A stretch of DNA of 64,000 nucleotides from Proteles cristata cristata (lineage: Eukaryota > Chordata > Mammalia > Carnivora > Hyaenidae), in NCBI GenBank assembly GCA_017311185.1, contig JAESUZ010003106.1:30922-94921 (forward strand), written 5' to 3'. Shown here in pieces: positions 54,062-63,569 of the stretch. Each line of letters starts with the position of its first letter. Within the stretch, counting starts at the first letter, position 1. The position numbers and the translations under genes were made by a program. The notes under the pieces are model-generated. The model ran no database searches. It worked only from the letters and a program-made list of their open reading frames with translations, and had not been told where the DNA came from.

Positions 54062-54458
54062 AGGGCACCTGGGTGGCTCAGTCGGTTAAGTGTCCCGACT
54101 TCAGCTCAGGTCATGATCTCTCAGCTCAAGAGTTTGAGCCCCTCATTGGTCTCTGTGCTGACAGCTCAGAGCCTGGGGCCTGCTTCAGATTCTGTGTCTC
54201 CTTCTCTCTCTGCCCCTCCCCTGCTCACGCTCTGTCTTTATCTCTCTCTCTCTCAAAAATAAATAAACGTTAAAAAAATTTTTTTTAGGGGCGCCTGGGT
54301 GGCTTAGTCGGTTGAGCGTCCGACTTTCGCTTAGGTCATGTACTCGCGGTTCGTGGGTTCGAGCCCCGCGTCGGGCTCTGTGCTGACTGCCCGCTCGGAG
54401 CCTGGAGCCTGTTTCAGAGTCTGTGTCTCCCTCTCTCTCTGACCCTCCCCTGCTCACG

Positions 54459-54504
<46 letters not shown>

Positions 54505-54540
54505 GAAAAAAAAAAAATAAATAAATAAAAAATTTTTTTG
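54062..54540 (+). mobile_element. SINEC_Fc-type SINE split in its tail
   Basis: Target duplication 'aataatgatgtgt' (54048-54060 and 54541-54553) encloses this SINE and the next one. Confidence 0.92.
54288..54526 (+). mobile_element. SINEC_Fc-type SINE nested in SINE tail
   Basis: 'ggggcgcctgggtggcttag' head, (TC)n at 54463-54500. Flanked by 'aaaaaattttttt' from the older tail. Confidence 0.94.
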
Positions 54541-54684
54541 AATAATGATGTGTTATAGTTGGTGGCACCCCAGATTCAATGAAACTAATAATAATAGTAA
54601 AAATGATGAGGATATGGAGCACTTAATAGTGTTCATCAGACACCATTAAGCTATTTCTGTGATTATCTTGACATGTAGTTTAGG

Positions 54685-55030
54685 AATGTTAAGAGCTCAG
54701 ATACAGGAGCATGACTGCATGAGTCTGAATTCTGGCTCTGACATTACAAACCACATGCCCTTGGCCAAATGCTTAATCTGTTTTTGCCCCCTGGGTGTCA
54801 TATGTAAGAGACAAATCACTGGATTCTACTTCCGAAGCCAAAACTACACTGTATGTTAACTAATTTGAGAATAAAAAAATCTGTGCCTTAGTTTCCTCAT
54901 CTCTAAAATGGGATGATAACAGTACCTAACTTACAGGTCTATTATGAGGATTGAAGGAATTATACATGTGAAGTTCTTAGAACAGTGCTTAATACATGGT
55001 AACTGCTAAGTTATTAACATTATTAGCAAA
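54685..55030 (+). mobile_element. MIR SINE split by an L1 tail
   Basis: 'ttctggctctgacattacaa', 'ttggccaaatgcttaatctg', then after the insertion 'tgccttagtttcctcatctc', 'taaaatgggatgataacagt' and 'agaacagtgcttaatacatg'. A well-preserved nearly full MIR. Confidence 0.9.
54781..54877 (+). mobile_element. L1 3' tail inserted in MIR
   Basis: About 97 bp: 'gtgtcatatgtaagagacaa', 'actacactgtatgttaacta', A-rich end. Flanked by 'aatctg' at 54775-54780 and 54878-54883. It restores the MIR exactly when removed. Confidence 0.8.
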
Positions 55031-55069
55031 ATCAATATCGTTACGACTGTGGAAATTGTATGTGTGTAT

Positions 55070-55440
55070 GTAAAAATTCATCAAGCATGAAATCTTGCCA
55101 TTTGCAACAACATGAATGGAGCTAGAGAGTGTTAACGCTAAGCTAAACAAATCAGAGAAAGACCAGTAATAATATGATTTCACTCACATGTGGAATTTAA
55201 GAAACAAACCAGCAAAGAGAAAAATATGGAGAGGCAAACCAGGAAACAGACTCTTAACTGGTTACCAGAGAGGAGGTGCATGGGGAAATAGGTGAAATAG
55301 ATGATGAAGATCAAGGAGTGTGCTTGTGATCAGCACCGGATGTTGTATGGACGTGTCCAGTCACTGTGTTGTGTACCTGAAACTAATATAACACTGTATG
55401 TTACCTAACTGGAATTTGAATCACTTTTTTTTTTTTTTTT
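55070..55440 (+). mobile_element. L1 3' UTR, 5'-truncated, plus
   Basis: 'gaaatcttgccatttgcaac', 'tcagagaaagaccagtaata', 'gaaactaatataacactgta' are carnivoran L1 3' end text. Followed by a T-run of about 27 at 55422-55449 instead of poly(A). Confidence 0.8.
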
Positions 55441-55461
55441 TTTTTTTTAATAAAAAGAGCA

Positions 55462-55581
55462 GGGGCGCCTGGGCGGCTTAGTCAAGGGCATCCAGCCCTT
55501 GATTTTGGCTCAGGTCATGGTCCCAGGGTTGTGGGATCAAGCCCTGAGTTGGGTTCCTTGCTTGAGTGTGGAGCCTACTTG

Positions 55582-55663
<82 letters not shown>

Positions 55664-55797
55664 CCCTCTCTCCCTGCCTCCCTCCCTCCCCCTTCTCTCC
55701 CCCTTCCCTCTTTCCCTCCCCATCTGCTTGTCTCCCCCACTCAATGCTCTCTCTCTCTCTAAAATGATAAAAGCAATAAAAAATAATCTAAAAAAAA
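55462..55797 (+). mobile_element. CAN SINE with very long (TC)n
   Basis: 'ggggcgcctgggcggcttag' head, 'ttgagtgtggagcctacttg' middle and about 170 bp of CT-rich repeat (55587-55760) before the A-rich end. Confidence 0.9.
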
Positions 55798-56451
55798 GGA
55801 ACTCTTCAACCAAAAAAAAATTCAAGCTATGCTCTTTAATGCATTTTACCCACATTACTGTATGTATTTTACACCTCAGCAAAAGAAGAAAACAAACCAA
55901 AACAAAAGTTTAGAGAAAAAGAGATCATCTGTCCTGTAAATAAGAAAAAAGTTTGTGTAGAACGATATTCATAGAGATATTTTTGTCTGAAATTACTATA
56001 GTTACTCTAGCTTTCTTTCAATTTGTGCCAGCATAGTACATCTTTTTCTGTCCCTTTACTTTTAATTTGTCTGTGTCTTTGTATTTAAAGTGGGTTTCCT
56101 ATAGGCGACAAATACTTTGGTCTTTTGTTTGTTTGTTTGTTTGTTTGTTTGAATCCACTCTGACAGTTTCTTTCATTTGGTATATGTAAACCATTGACGC
56201 TTACAGATCCAATTGGGTTAATATTTGTCATATTTGTTCCTGTTTTCCATTCACTGTCCTCATTCTTTGTTTTTTGTTTGTTTGTCTTCTACTTTTTTCT
56301 GCATTTTCTTTTCTTATATGAGGTATTATAACATATTCCACCCAACATCTGTCACCATGCATAGTTAAATTTTTTCTTGTGAGAACTTATAAGATTTACT
56401 TTCTTAACTTTCTTTACTCTCTTCAAATATACAGTACATTATTATTATTAT

Positions 56452-56894
56452 TATTTGATATCATAGAGAGAGCGCATGAGATGGGGGAAAGGGCAGAGGG
56501 AGAGAAAGAGAATCTTTTTTTTTTTTTTATTTCTAGGAGAGAGCGAGAGCGCAAGAGAGCGCGAGAGAGAGAGAGAGAGCACGAGCGTGAGCAGGGGAGG
56601 GTCAGAGAGAGGGGGAGCTACAGACTCTGAAATAGGCTCCAGGCTCTGAGCTGGCAGTCAGCACAGAGCCCGACGCGGGGCTCGAACCCACGAACCGCGA
56701 GATCATGTCCTAAGCGAAAGCCGGACGCTTAACCGACTAAGCCACCCAGGCGCCCCTGGAGAGAAAGAGAATCTTAAGCAGGTTCCATGCTCAGAGTGGA
56801 GCCCACACAAGGCTCAGTTCCAAAACGCTGACATCCTGACCTGAGCCAAAATCAAGAGTCAGATGCTCAACCGACTGAGCCAACCAAGATGCCC
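56452..56894 (-). mobile_element. Felid SINE, outer layer, minus
   Basis: 'ttgatatcatagagagagcg' to 'gagaaagagaatctt', then after the inner SINE 'aagcaggttccatgctcaga' to 'gagccaaccaagatgccc'. Tail region (ATT)n. Confidence 0.88.
56517..56757 (-). mobile_element. SINEC_Fc-type SINE nested in SINE, minus
   Basis: Perfect 18-bp target duplication 'ggagagaaagagaatctt' (56499-56516 and 56758-56775). Confidence 0.97.
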
Positions 56895-57427
56895 TTCCAA
56901 TATAGTATTATTAACTATAGTCTCCATGCTGTAAACTATGTTCCTATGCCTTATTTATTTTATATCTGGAAGTTTATACCTTTTGACACCCTTCACCCAT
57001 TTTTGCCCTGCTCCCCAACCCCACCTCTGACAACCACCAATCTATTTGCTGTATCTATGTTTTTGTTTTGTTTTGTTTTTTTAAGATTCCACGTATAAAT
57101 GAGATCATATGGTTTTTGTCTTTTTCTGTCTGACTTATTCACTTTTGCCCTCAAGGCTCATCCATGATGTTGTCACAAAATGACAAGATTTCATTCTTTT
57201 TATGGCTGAATAATCTTCCATCATGTGTGTGCGCACACATGTATCACATTCTCTTTATTCACCCATTGATGGACACTTAGGTTGTTTCCATATCTTGGCT
57301 ATTGTAAATAATGGTGCCGTGAACATGGGGGTGCTATATTCTCTGGTTTTAACAAGACATTTTGTTCATTCTGTTTTCTTTCCTCTCTTAGCATATCAAT
57401 TATACTCTTTTCTTTTTTAATAAATTT

Positions 57428-57614
57428 TTAAAAAAATTTTTAATGTTTTATTTATTTCTGAGAGAGAGAGAGGCAGCGTGAGCAGGGGAGGGGCAGAGAG
57501 AGGGAGACACAGAATCCGAAGCAGGCTCCAGGCTCTGAGCTGTCAGCACAGAGCCCAACATGGGGCTCGAACCCACGAACCATGAGATCATAGCCTGAGC
57601 CACCCAGATGCCCC
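57428..57614 (-). mobile_element. SINEC_Fc-type SINE, minus, head shortened
   Basis: 'tttttaatgttttatttatt' start. After 'gatcatagcctgagcc' it jumps to 'acccagatgcccc'. Flanks 'caattatactctttt' / 'caattatgctcctttt'. Confidence 0.9.
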
Positions 57615-57634
57615 AATTATGCTCCTTTTTTTAA

Positions 57635-57847
57635 AAAAAATGTTTTATTTATTTCTAGGAGAGAGAGAGAGAGACAGCGTGAGCAGGGAAGGGTCAGAGA
57701 GAGAGGGAGTCACAGACTGAAACAGGCTCCAGCCTCTGAGCTGGCAGTCAGCACAGAGCCCAACGCGGGGGCTCGAACCCATGAACCGCGAGATCATGAC
57801 CTAAGCGAAAGTCGGACGCTTAACCGACTAAGCCACCCAGGCGCCCC
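57635..57847 (-). mobile_element. SINEC_Fc-type SINE, minus
   Basis: Target duplication 'tatgctcctttttt' (57618-57631 and 57848-57861). It landed on the flank of the previous SINE. Confidence 0.93.
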
Positions 57848-58132
57848 TATGCTCCTTTTTTAAATGATTGCCCTAGAGTGTGCAATATATATTTGAAACT
57901 AGTCCATATCCACTTTCAAGTAACACTATATCACTTCATGGATAGTGCAAGTACCTATAACAGAATAGTCCCAATTCCTCCCTTCTATTCCTTTTAACAT
58001 TGCTGTATTTTATACCACTTATCTGTAAGCTTATTAAATGTTGTTATTGCTATTATAGATAACATTGTTGCTATTATTATTTTGAAGAAACTGTTACCTA
58101 TTAGATCCATTAAGAAGAAAGAAAAGAATTTA

Positions 58133-58575
58133 GGGGTGCCAGGGTGGCTCAGTTGGTTGAGGGTCTGGCTTCAGCTCAGGTCATGATCTCGTGGTTTGTG
58201 GGTTTGAGCCCCGCGTTTGGCTCTGTGCTGACAGCTCAGAGACTAGAGCCTGCTTTAGATTCTGTGTCTCCCTCTCTCTGTGCCCCTCTCAGGCTCACAC
58301 TCGCTCTTTTTTTTTTTTTAATGTTTTTTATTTATTTCTAGGAGAGAGAGAGAGAGAGACAGACAGCGTGAGTAGGGGAGGGTCAGAGAGAGAGGGAGTC
58401 ACAGACTCAAACAGGCTCCAGGCTCTGAGCCGACAGTCAGCACAGAGCCCGACGCGGGGCTCGAACCCACGAACCGCGAGATCATGACCTAAGTGAAAGT
58501 CGGACGCTTAACCGACTAAGCCACCCAGGCGCCCCACACTCGCTCTTAAAATAAATAAAAACTTTTAAAAAAAGA
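58133..58575 (+). mobile_element. SINEC_Fc-type SINE, outer layer
   Basis: 'ggggtgccagggtggctcag' head. Interrupted in its CT tract by a minus-strand SINE. Tail at 58545-58575. Confidence 0.92.
58308..58535 (-). mobile_element. SINEC_Fc-type SINE nested, minus
   Basis: Perfect duplication 'acactcgctctt' (left 58297-58308, right 58536-58547), so the left edge is uncertain by a base or two. Confidence 0.95.
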
Positions 58576-59286
58576 ATAAAAAATATTTTACCTTCATTTA
58601 TTTCTTGTCTAGTGTTCTTCCTTTCTTTGTGTCGATCCAAGTTTCTGACCTATGTATTTTTCCTTTTTCCTGAAGCACTTTTAACAGGTCTGCTTGCAAC
58701 AAAGCCCCTCGATTTTTGTTTGTCTGAGAGTATGTTTATTTCCCCTGCACTTTGGAGGGATAATTGGCTGGATATAGAATTCTGCATTAGTTGTTTTTTC
58801 TTTCAACACTTGAAATATTTCGTTCCACTCTTCTCTTTTCTTGTTGGCTTGGTTTCTGAAGAGAACTCCAATGTAATTCTTTTTTTTTTGTTCCTCTGTA
58901 GGTAGGGTGTTTTTTTCCTCTGGCTTCTTTTAAGATTTTATCTGTCTTTAATTTTCTATAGTTTGAGGAGCATATGCTTAGATATACGTTCATTGGCATT
59001 TATCATGCTTGGTATTCTCTGAGCTTTCTGGATCTATGATTTATTGTCATTAATATTAGAAAATTCTCACGCATTATTACTTTAAATATCCCTTCTGTTC
59101 CTTTCTCTTTTTTTTCCTTCTGTTATTCTCATTATGCATTTTGCAATAGCCTCTCAGTTCTTGGATATTCCATTCTCTTTTTTTTTCTCTTTGCATTTCA
59201 GTTTTGGAAGTTTGTGTTAACATATTCAGGCTCACTCATTCTTTGGCCATGTCTGTTCTATTAATGAGCCCTTCAAAGGCATTCTT

Positions 59287-59496
59287 TAATTTTTTTAATG
59301 TTTGTTTGTTTTTGAGAGAGAGACAAGAGTATTAGCAGGGGAGGGGCAGAGAGAGAGGGAGACACAGAATCCGAAGCAGGCTCCAGATTCTGAGGTGTCA
59401 GCACAGAGCCCAATGCGGGGCTCGAATTCACAAACCACAAGATCATGACCTGTGCTGAAGTTGGACCCTTAACTGACTGAGCCATCCAGGCACCCC
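59287..59496 (-). mobile_element. SINEC_Fc-type SINE, minus
   Basis: First of a same-strand pair. 'gccatccaggcacccc' end. The host flank 'tcaaaggcattctt' recurs after the second SINE. Confidence 0.92.
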
Positions 59497-59498
59497 TT

Positions 59499-59723
59499 CT
59501 TTTATTTTTTTTTTAATGTTTATTTATTTATTTTGAGAGAGAGAGAAAGTGGGCGAGGGGCAGAGAGAGAGAGGGAGAGAGAGAATCCTGGGCAGGCTCC
59601 ACACTGTCAGCATGGAGCCAGATGCACAGAGCCTGATGCGGAGCTCTGTCCCAGGACCTCGATCATGACCTGAGCTGAAATCAAGAGTGGGACCCTTGAC
59701 AGAGTGAGCCACCCAGGCGCCCC
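59499..59723 (-). mobile_element. SINEC_Fc-type SINE, minus
   Basis: Second of the pair. 'gccacccaggcgcccc' end, followed by 'tcaaaaccattctt', the copy of the host flank that precedes the first SINE, so both lie within one original target. Confidence 0.92.
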
Positions 59724-60397
59724 TCAAAACCATTCTTCTTTGCTGTTACCGTGTCTTTGTTTCTAGCATTTCCTTTTGATTCTTTCTTAAGAGTTTCCAA
59801 CTCTATGCTTACGTTACTTAATCTGTTCTTACATGTTGTTCACTTTTTCCACTAGTGCTCTTAGCATATTAATCCTAGACTTTCAAAATTCCTTGTTTCG
59901 TAATTTCTCACATCTCTTCCATGTCTTAGTTTGGTTCTGATGCTTGCTTTGTCTTCTCATACTGTGTTTTTTTGTCTTTTGGTATGCCTTGTAATTTTTG
60001 GTTGAACATTGGAGATGATGTACTAGGAAAAAAGAACTGTGGTAAATGGACTTTTAGTGATGTGGTAATGAGGGGGGTGCATTCTCTAGCTGTATCATTA
60101 GGTCTCAGTCTTCAGTGAGTCTGGGCCCCTGAGCTATGCCTTTTACAAGTGCTTCTCATTTCTTTCCTTTCCCTCTATTTGAGGTGAAACAGAAAGGCTA
60201 GAGGGGGCCAGGGCTGGAGTTGAATATTTCCCTTCCCCCTTGTAAAAGGCTAGAGAGACCCCTTCCTCACCCCCTTAGGCTTACTTTCTCCTCCCTACTG
60301 ATAGGCAGGAGGGGTATTTTCTCTTGAAAACATGGTAGAGCTCCTAGAGGTAAAATTATGGAGTTCTTCCCTCGTAATCAGACTGGACCTTCCCCAG

Positions 60398-60398
60398 C

Positions 60399-60477
<79 letters not shown>

Positions 60478-60479
60478 AC
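60398..60479 (+). repeat. (CA)n-(TC)n compound microsatellite
   Basis: (CA)n at 60398-60446 passes directly into (TC)n up to 60479, with one 'tttctctctctct' interruption. Confidence 0.95.
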
Positions 60480-60990
60480 TCCTGGTATCTTGAACCCTAG
60501 CTTGTCCACATGAGTCTCCAGTGATTGATCATTACAGTTTAAATTTTCTTAGCCTGGTCCTGGTTCCAGCTCTAGGCTAATGTTCTAAGGCTTCTGCCAT
60601 AGTAAACTTTAATTGTCTGTATTTGCCTGTCTCTTGATTTTGGGGGTCAACAGTTAGCTCTGTGACCTCAAATTTCTCATGGATCTATGAAGAGTTGTTG
60701 ATTTTGCATCTGTTCAACTTTTCTAATAAGGATGCCGGTGATGACTTCCAAGCTCCTTATGTGTTGGACCAGAAACTGGAAGTCAGCATTTTCTTATAAC
60801 AGCAAATGATTAAAAACATGACAACTGTGTATCATATACCAGGAAAGGACTGGCTATTTAAATTACCATGCATATACCCAAATGAATGCTATGTAAGCAA
60901 AAAGATTCCAGCTATAGATGTCCTGATATGGAAAGATTTGCAAGATATTTTAAGTGACAAAATGCAAGGTACAGAAAACAAATAGCATGA

Positions 60991-61212
60991 GGGGCACCTG
61001 GGTGGCTCAGTCAGTTAAGCGTCCGACTTGGGCTCAGGTCATGAGCTCACGGTTCATGGGTTTGAGCCCTGCATCTGGCTCTGTGCTGACAGCTCAGAGC
61101 CTGAAGCCTGCTTCGGATTCTGTGTCTCCCTCTCTCTCTGACCCTCCCCTGCTCACGCTGTCTCTCTCTCTCAGAAACAAATTTTTAAAAAATTTTTTTT
61201 AATTATAAAAAA
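60991..61212 (+). mobile_element. SINEC_Fc-type SINE
   Basis: Perfect 18-bp target duplication 'agaaaacaaatagcatga' (60973-60990 and 61213-61230). Confidence 0.97.
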
Positions 61213-61232
61213 AGAAAACAAATAGCATGAAT

Positions 61233-61274
61233 GAATGTTCATTGCTGAATGTTCTTTGATGAATGTTCTTTGAA
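61233..61274 (+). repeat. 14-bp unit repeated three times
   Basis: 'gaatgttcattgct', 'gaatgttctttgat', 'gaatgttctttgaa' in direct succession just after the SINE target duplication. Confidence 0.9.
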
Positions 61275-61725
61275 GGGAATAAATGTTTGTTTTAAAAAAG
61301 AATAGGCACCCATACTACTAAGTAAAGGAAATGGAATTTCAAAAGATTAGCAGAAAATATACCAAAATTATAGCAATCACATGTTAGCATTATAGGGGTT
61401 GTTTTGTATTTCAATTTTCCTAACTTTCTTAATTTGGTTACATTATTTCTATAACTTTTTTAAGATGGGTATTCATATGAAAAAATCTGGAAGATAATAC
61501 ACAAAAATGATAGTGGTTATTGGTTTTGGTGATGGAAGTAAGGAAAATTTCTCTCATTTGCCAGACATTTTGTAATTTTATATCACATATACAATATTGT
61601 TTATTTGTGACACACATGCAGGTTTTATTTTGTTTAAGCCTCTGATGTCCAGGTTAGGCTTGGACCAGGTTGGTTATACCACCTGTTACACCAGCATTCT
61701 TAGCATGCATTTAAAAGCTGTTATA

Positions 61726-61936
61726 GGGGCTCCTGGGTGGCTCGGTCAGTCAGTTAAGTGTCTGACTTCGGCTCAGGTCATGATCTCGTGAGTCGTGAGT
61801 TCAAGCCCTGCATTAGGCTCTGTGCTGACAGCTCAGAGCCTGGAGCCTGCTTTGGATTCTGTGTCTCCCTCTCTCTGTTCCTTACCTGCTCGCGCGCTCT
61901 CTCTCTCTCTCTGTCTCTCAAAAATAAACATAAAAA
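61726..61936 (+). mobile_element. SINEC_Fc-type SINE
   Basis: 'ggggctcctgggtggctcgg' head with 'gtcagtcagttaag' (4-bp duplication). Target 'aagctgttata' / 'aagctattata'. Confidence 0.94.
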
Positions 61937-61949
61937 AGAAGCTATTATA

Positions 61950-62516
61950 AATCACTATTTTGATACACAGTCCCTTATTTGTTGAAGGACTTGATAAAGC
62001 AGAAAAGACTGGCTGATTTGCAGACAGTGTAGTTTTTCTCCAGTCCTTGAGCACATGAATGAACGACGCAGCCACAAATAGCACCTTCTGCAAACGGCTA
62101 CTTGAGTTAGCAAACCCAAGAGCAGAGCGCTGATGTCCTCTGTATTACCTGGATCAACCCCAAAAGATGCATGAAGTCCTGAAATGGGCCCAAAAATAAA
62201 AAGAAGGGAAAGAATCGATGGCTATAGAGTTGACAAATTGTCATTTTGCGTGTTTTCTAAGAATAAATTTTATCTAAAAGAAAGAGGCAAAACACGTACA
62301 TAAGAGCCGAGAAAGAGCTGTTTCTAGCAGTCAAAAAGGCAATGCTTAGAAGACAAAAGTAAATGAAAACAAAAAACCAGAAACGCCACCAAATTTGGTT
62401 GAAAGAAAGCCTCTTTGTACTTGCGTGAAGTTTGAATTGCAGAATGTATTTAAAGACATAGCACTTTACTACATCTTATATGTAGAATGTAATTATATGC
62501 ATTAGAATATGTACAA
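61950..62516. other. No feature recognised
   Basis: About 560 bp without repeats or coding frame that I can identify. Confidence 0.45.
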
Positions 62517-62844
62517 TAGACAGTTGAACAATAAGGGTTTGAACTGTGCAGATCTACTTACACGTGGATTATTTTTGATAAATACTGTCCGGTATTGTAA
62601 ATGTATTTTTTCTTTTTATGATTTGTTTCAAATAGCATTTTCTCTTATGTGACTGAAAGAATCCTGTATATGATGCACATCCATATTATGTGTCAATTGA
62701 CTTTTTATGTTATCAGTAAGGCTTCCAGTCAACAGTAGGTTATCAGTAGTTAAGTCGTTGGGAAGTCGAAGTTCCGTGCAGATTTTTGACTGCATGGGGG
62801 CGGTTGGTGTCCCTAAACCCTATGTTGTTCAAAGGCTGACTGTA
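62517..62844 (+). mobile_element. Tc1/mariner-like (Tigger/MER-type) DNA transposon
   Basis: Left end 'tagacagttgaacaataagg' and right end 'gttgttcaaaggctgactgta' form imperfect inverted repeats sharing TTGAACAA/TTGTTCAA. Both edges abut TA. Internal phrases 'ggcttccagtcaacagtagg' and 'gatttttgactgcatggggg' match a common mammalian non-autonomous DNA element. Exact family not confirmed. Confidence 0.7.
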
Positions 62845-63012
62845 TGTTATATATTCTTAGAGGTGAATTCTTCCTTGACACCCTGAAAGAAGGAGATCTC
62901 ATACTTTAGTAGCCTGCAGTAGTGTCATCTGGTGGGGGTATAAATCATTCTTATGCTTATCTCAGATGACTTAGAGAAGCTACCTTCATTACTAAGAATG
63001 ACTTAGCACTTT
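62845..63012. other. No feature recognised
   Basis: Short stretch between a DNA transposon and a SINE pair. Confidence 0.4.
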
Positions 63013-63184
63013 AATTTTTTGTTGTTTGTTTGTTTTTGAGAGAGAGAGACGGAGAATGTCAAGCAGGTTTTGTGCCATCAGCACAGAGCCCAATGCTGGA
63101 TTTGAATTCACAAAACTGTGAGATCATGACCTGAGCCAGGACCAAGAGTTGGATGCTCAACTGACTCAGCCACCCAGGCGCTCC
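63013..63184 (-). mobile_element. Felid SINE, minus, GA tract shortened
   Basis: 'tttttgttgtttgtttgttt' start, 'ggagaatgtcaagcaggttt', end 'gccacccaggcgctcc'. Confidence 0.9.
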
Positions 63185-63196
63185 CAGGAATTTAGT

Positions 63197-63408
63197 ATTT
63201 TTTTTAAAGTTTGTTTGTTTATTTTGAGAGAGACTGAGGACAGCATGAGTAGGGAGGAGGTGGGGGTGAGGTAGGGGGGAATCCCAAGCAGGCTCCCTGC
63301 TGTCAGCAGAGCCTGATGTGGGGCTCAAACCCATGAAACTGTGAGATCATGACCTGAGCCGAAACCAAGAGTCAGATGATCAACCGCCTGAGCCACCCAG
63401 GTGCCCCC
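63197..63408 (-). mobile_element. SINEC_Fc-type SINE, minus
   Basis: 'attttttttaaagtttgttt' start, 'aatcccaagcaggctccctg', end 'gccacccaggtgcccc'. Confidence 0.92.
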
Positions 63409-63569
63409 AGTTGATTAATGCCTTTTACAAACTCCAATGAATTATAGGGCAAGCATAGACTTCTAGACCAGTTCTGTCTGAATATCATGTTCTAATTTAG
63501 TAAATTCCAAATTAATTATGTTGAATTATATGAAGTAGTAGCAAAATGAGGATATTTATGAGCTTGCAG

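Larger units (their letters stand above)
56335..57360 (-). mobile_element. L1 3' UTR nested in the minus L1, minus
   Basis: 'gtattattaactatagtctc', 'gattccacgtataaatgaga', 'acccattgatggacacttag' are reversed L1 3' UTR. Endonuclease text of the host L1 stops before it, and host text resumes at about 57360 ('catatcaattatactctttt'). Confidence 0.7.
55930..60780 (-). mobile_element. Old L1 5' half (endonuclease, ORF1 region, 5' UTR), minus
   Basis: Reading leftward from 60780: L1 5' UTR ('tgtaatttttggttgaacat' at 59991), ORF1 region (58580-59286), then endonuclease (55980-56330: 'tgtatttaaagtgggtttcc', 'gaatccactctgacagtttc'). An inserted L1 3' end at 56335-57360 and seven SINEs interrupt it. 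No long open frame survives. HAL1 cannot be excluded for the left part. Confidence 0.65.
60781..61600 (+). mobile_element. Old L1 3' UTR, plus
   Basis: 'tagatgtcctgatatggaaa', 'tgatagtggttattggtttt', 'cagacattttgtaattttat' match old L1 3' UTR text. A SINE and a 14-bp triple repeat lie within. Confidence 0.65.

Noticed and set aside
54185..54622. 145-codon minus frame
   Set aside because: It is the translation of two tandem SINEs, and the Arg-Glu runs come from GA repeats.
55478..55913. Overlapping 78-140 codon frames on both strands
   Set aside because: Low-complexity CT/GA repeat of a SINE gives Leu-Ser or Arg-Glu runs in every frame.
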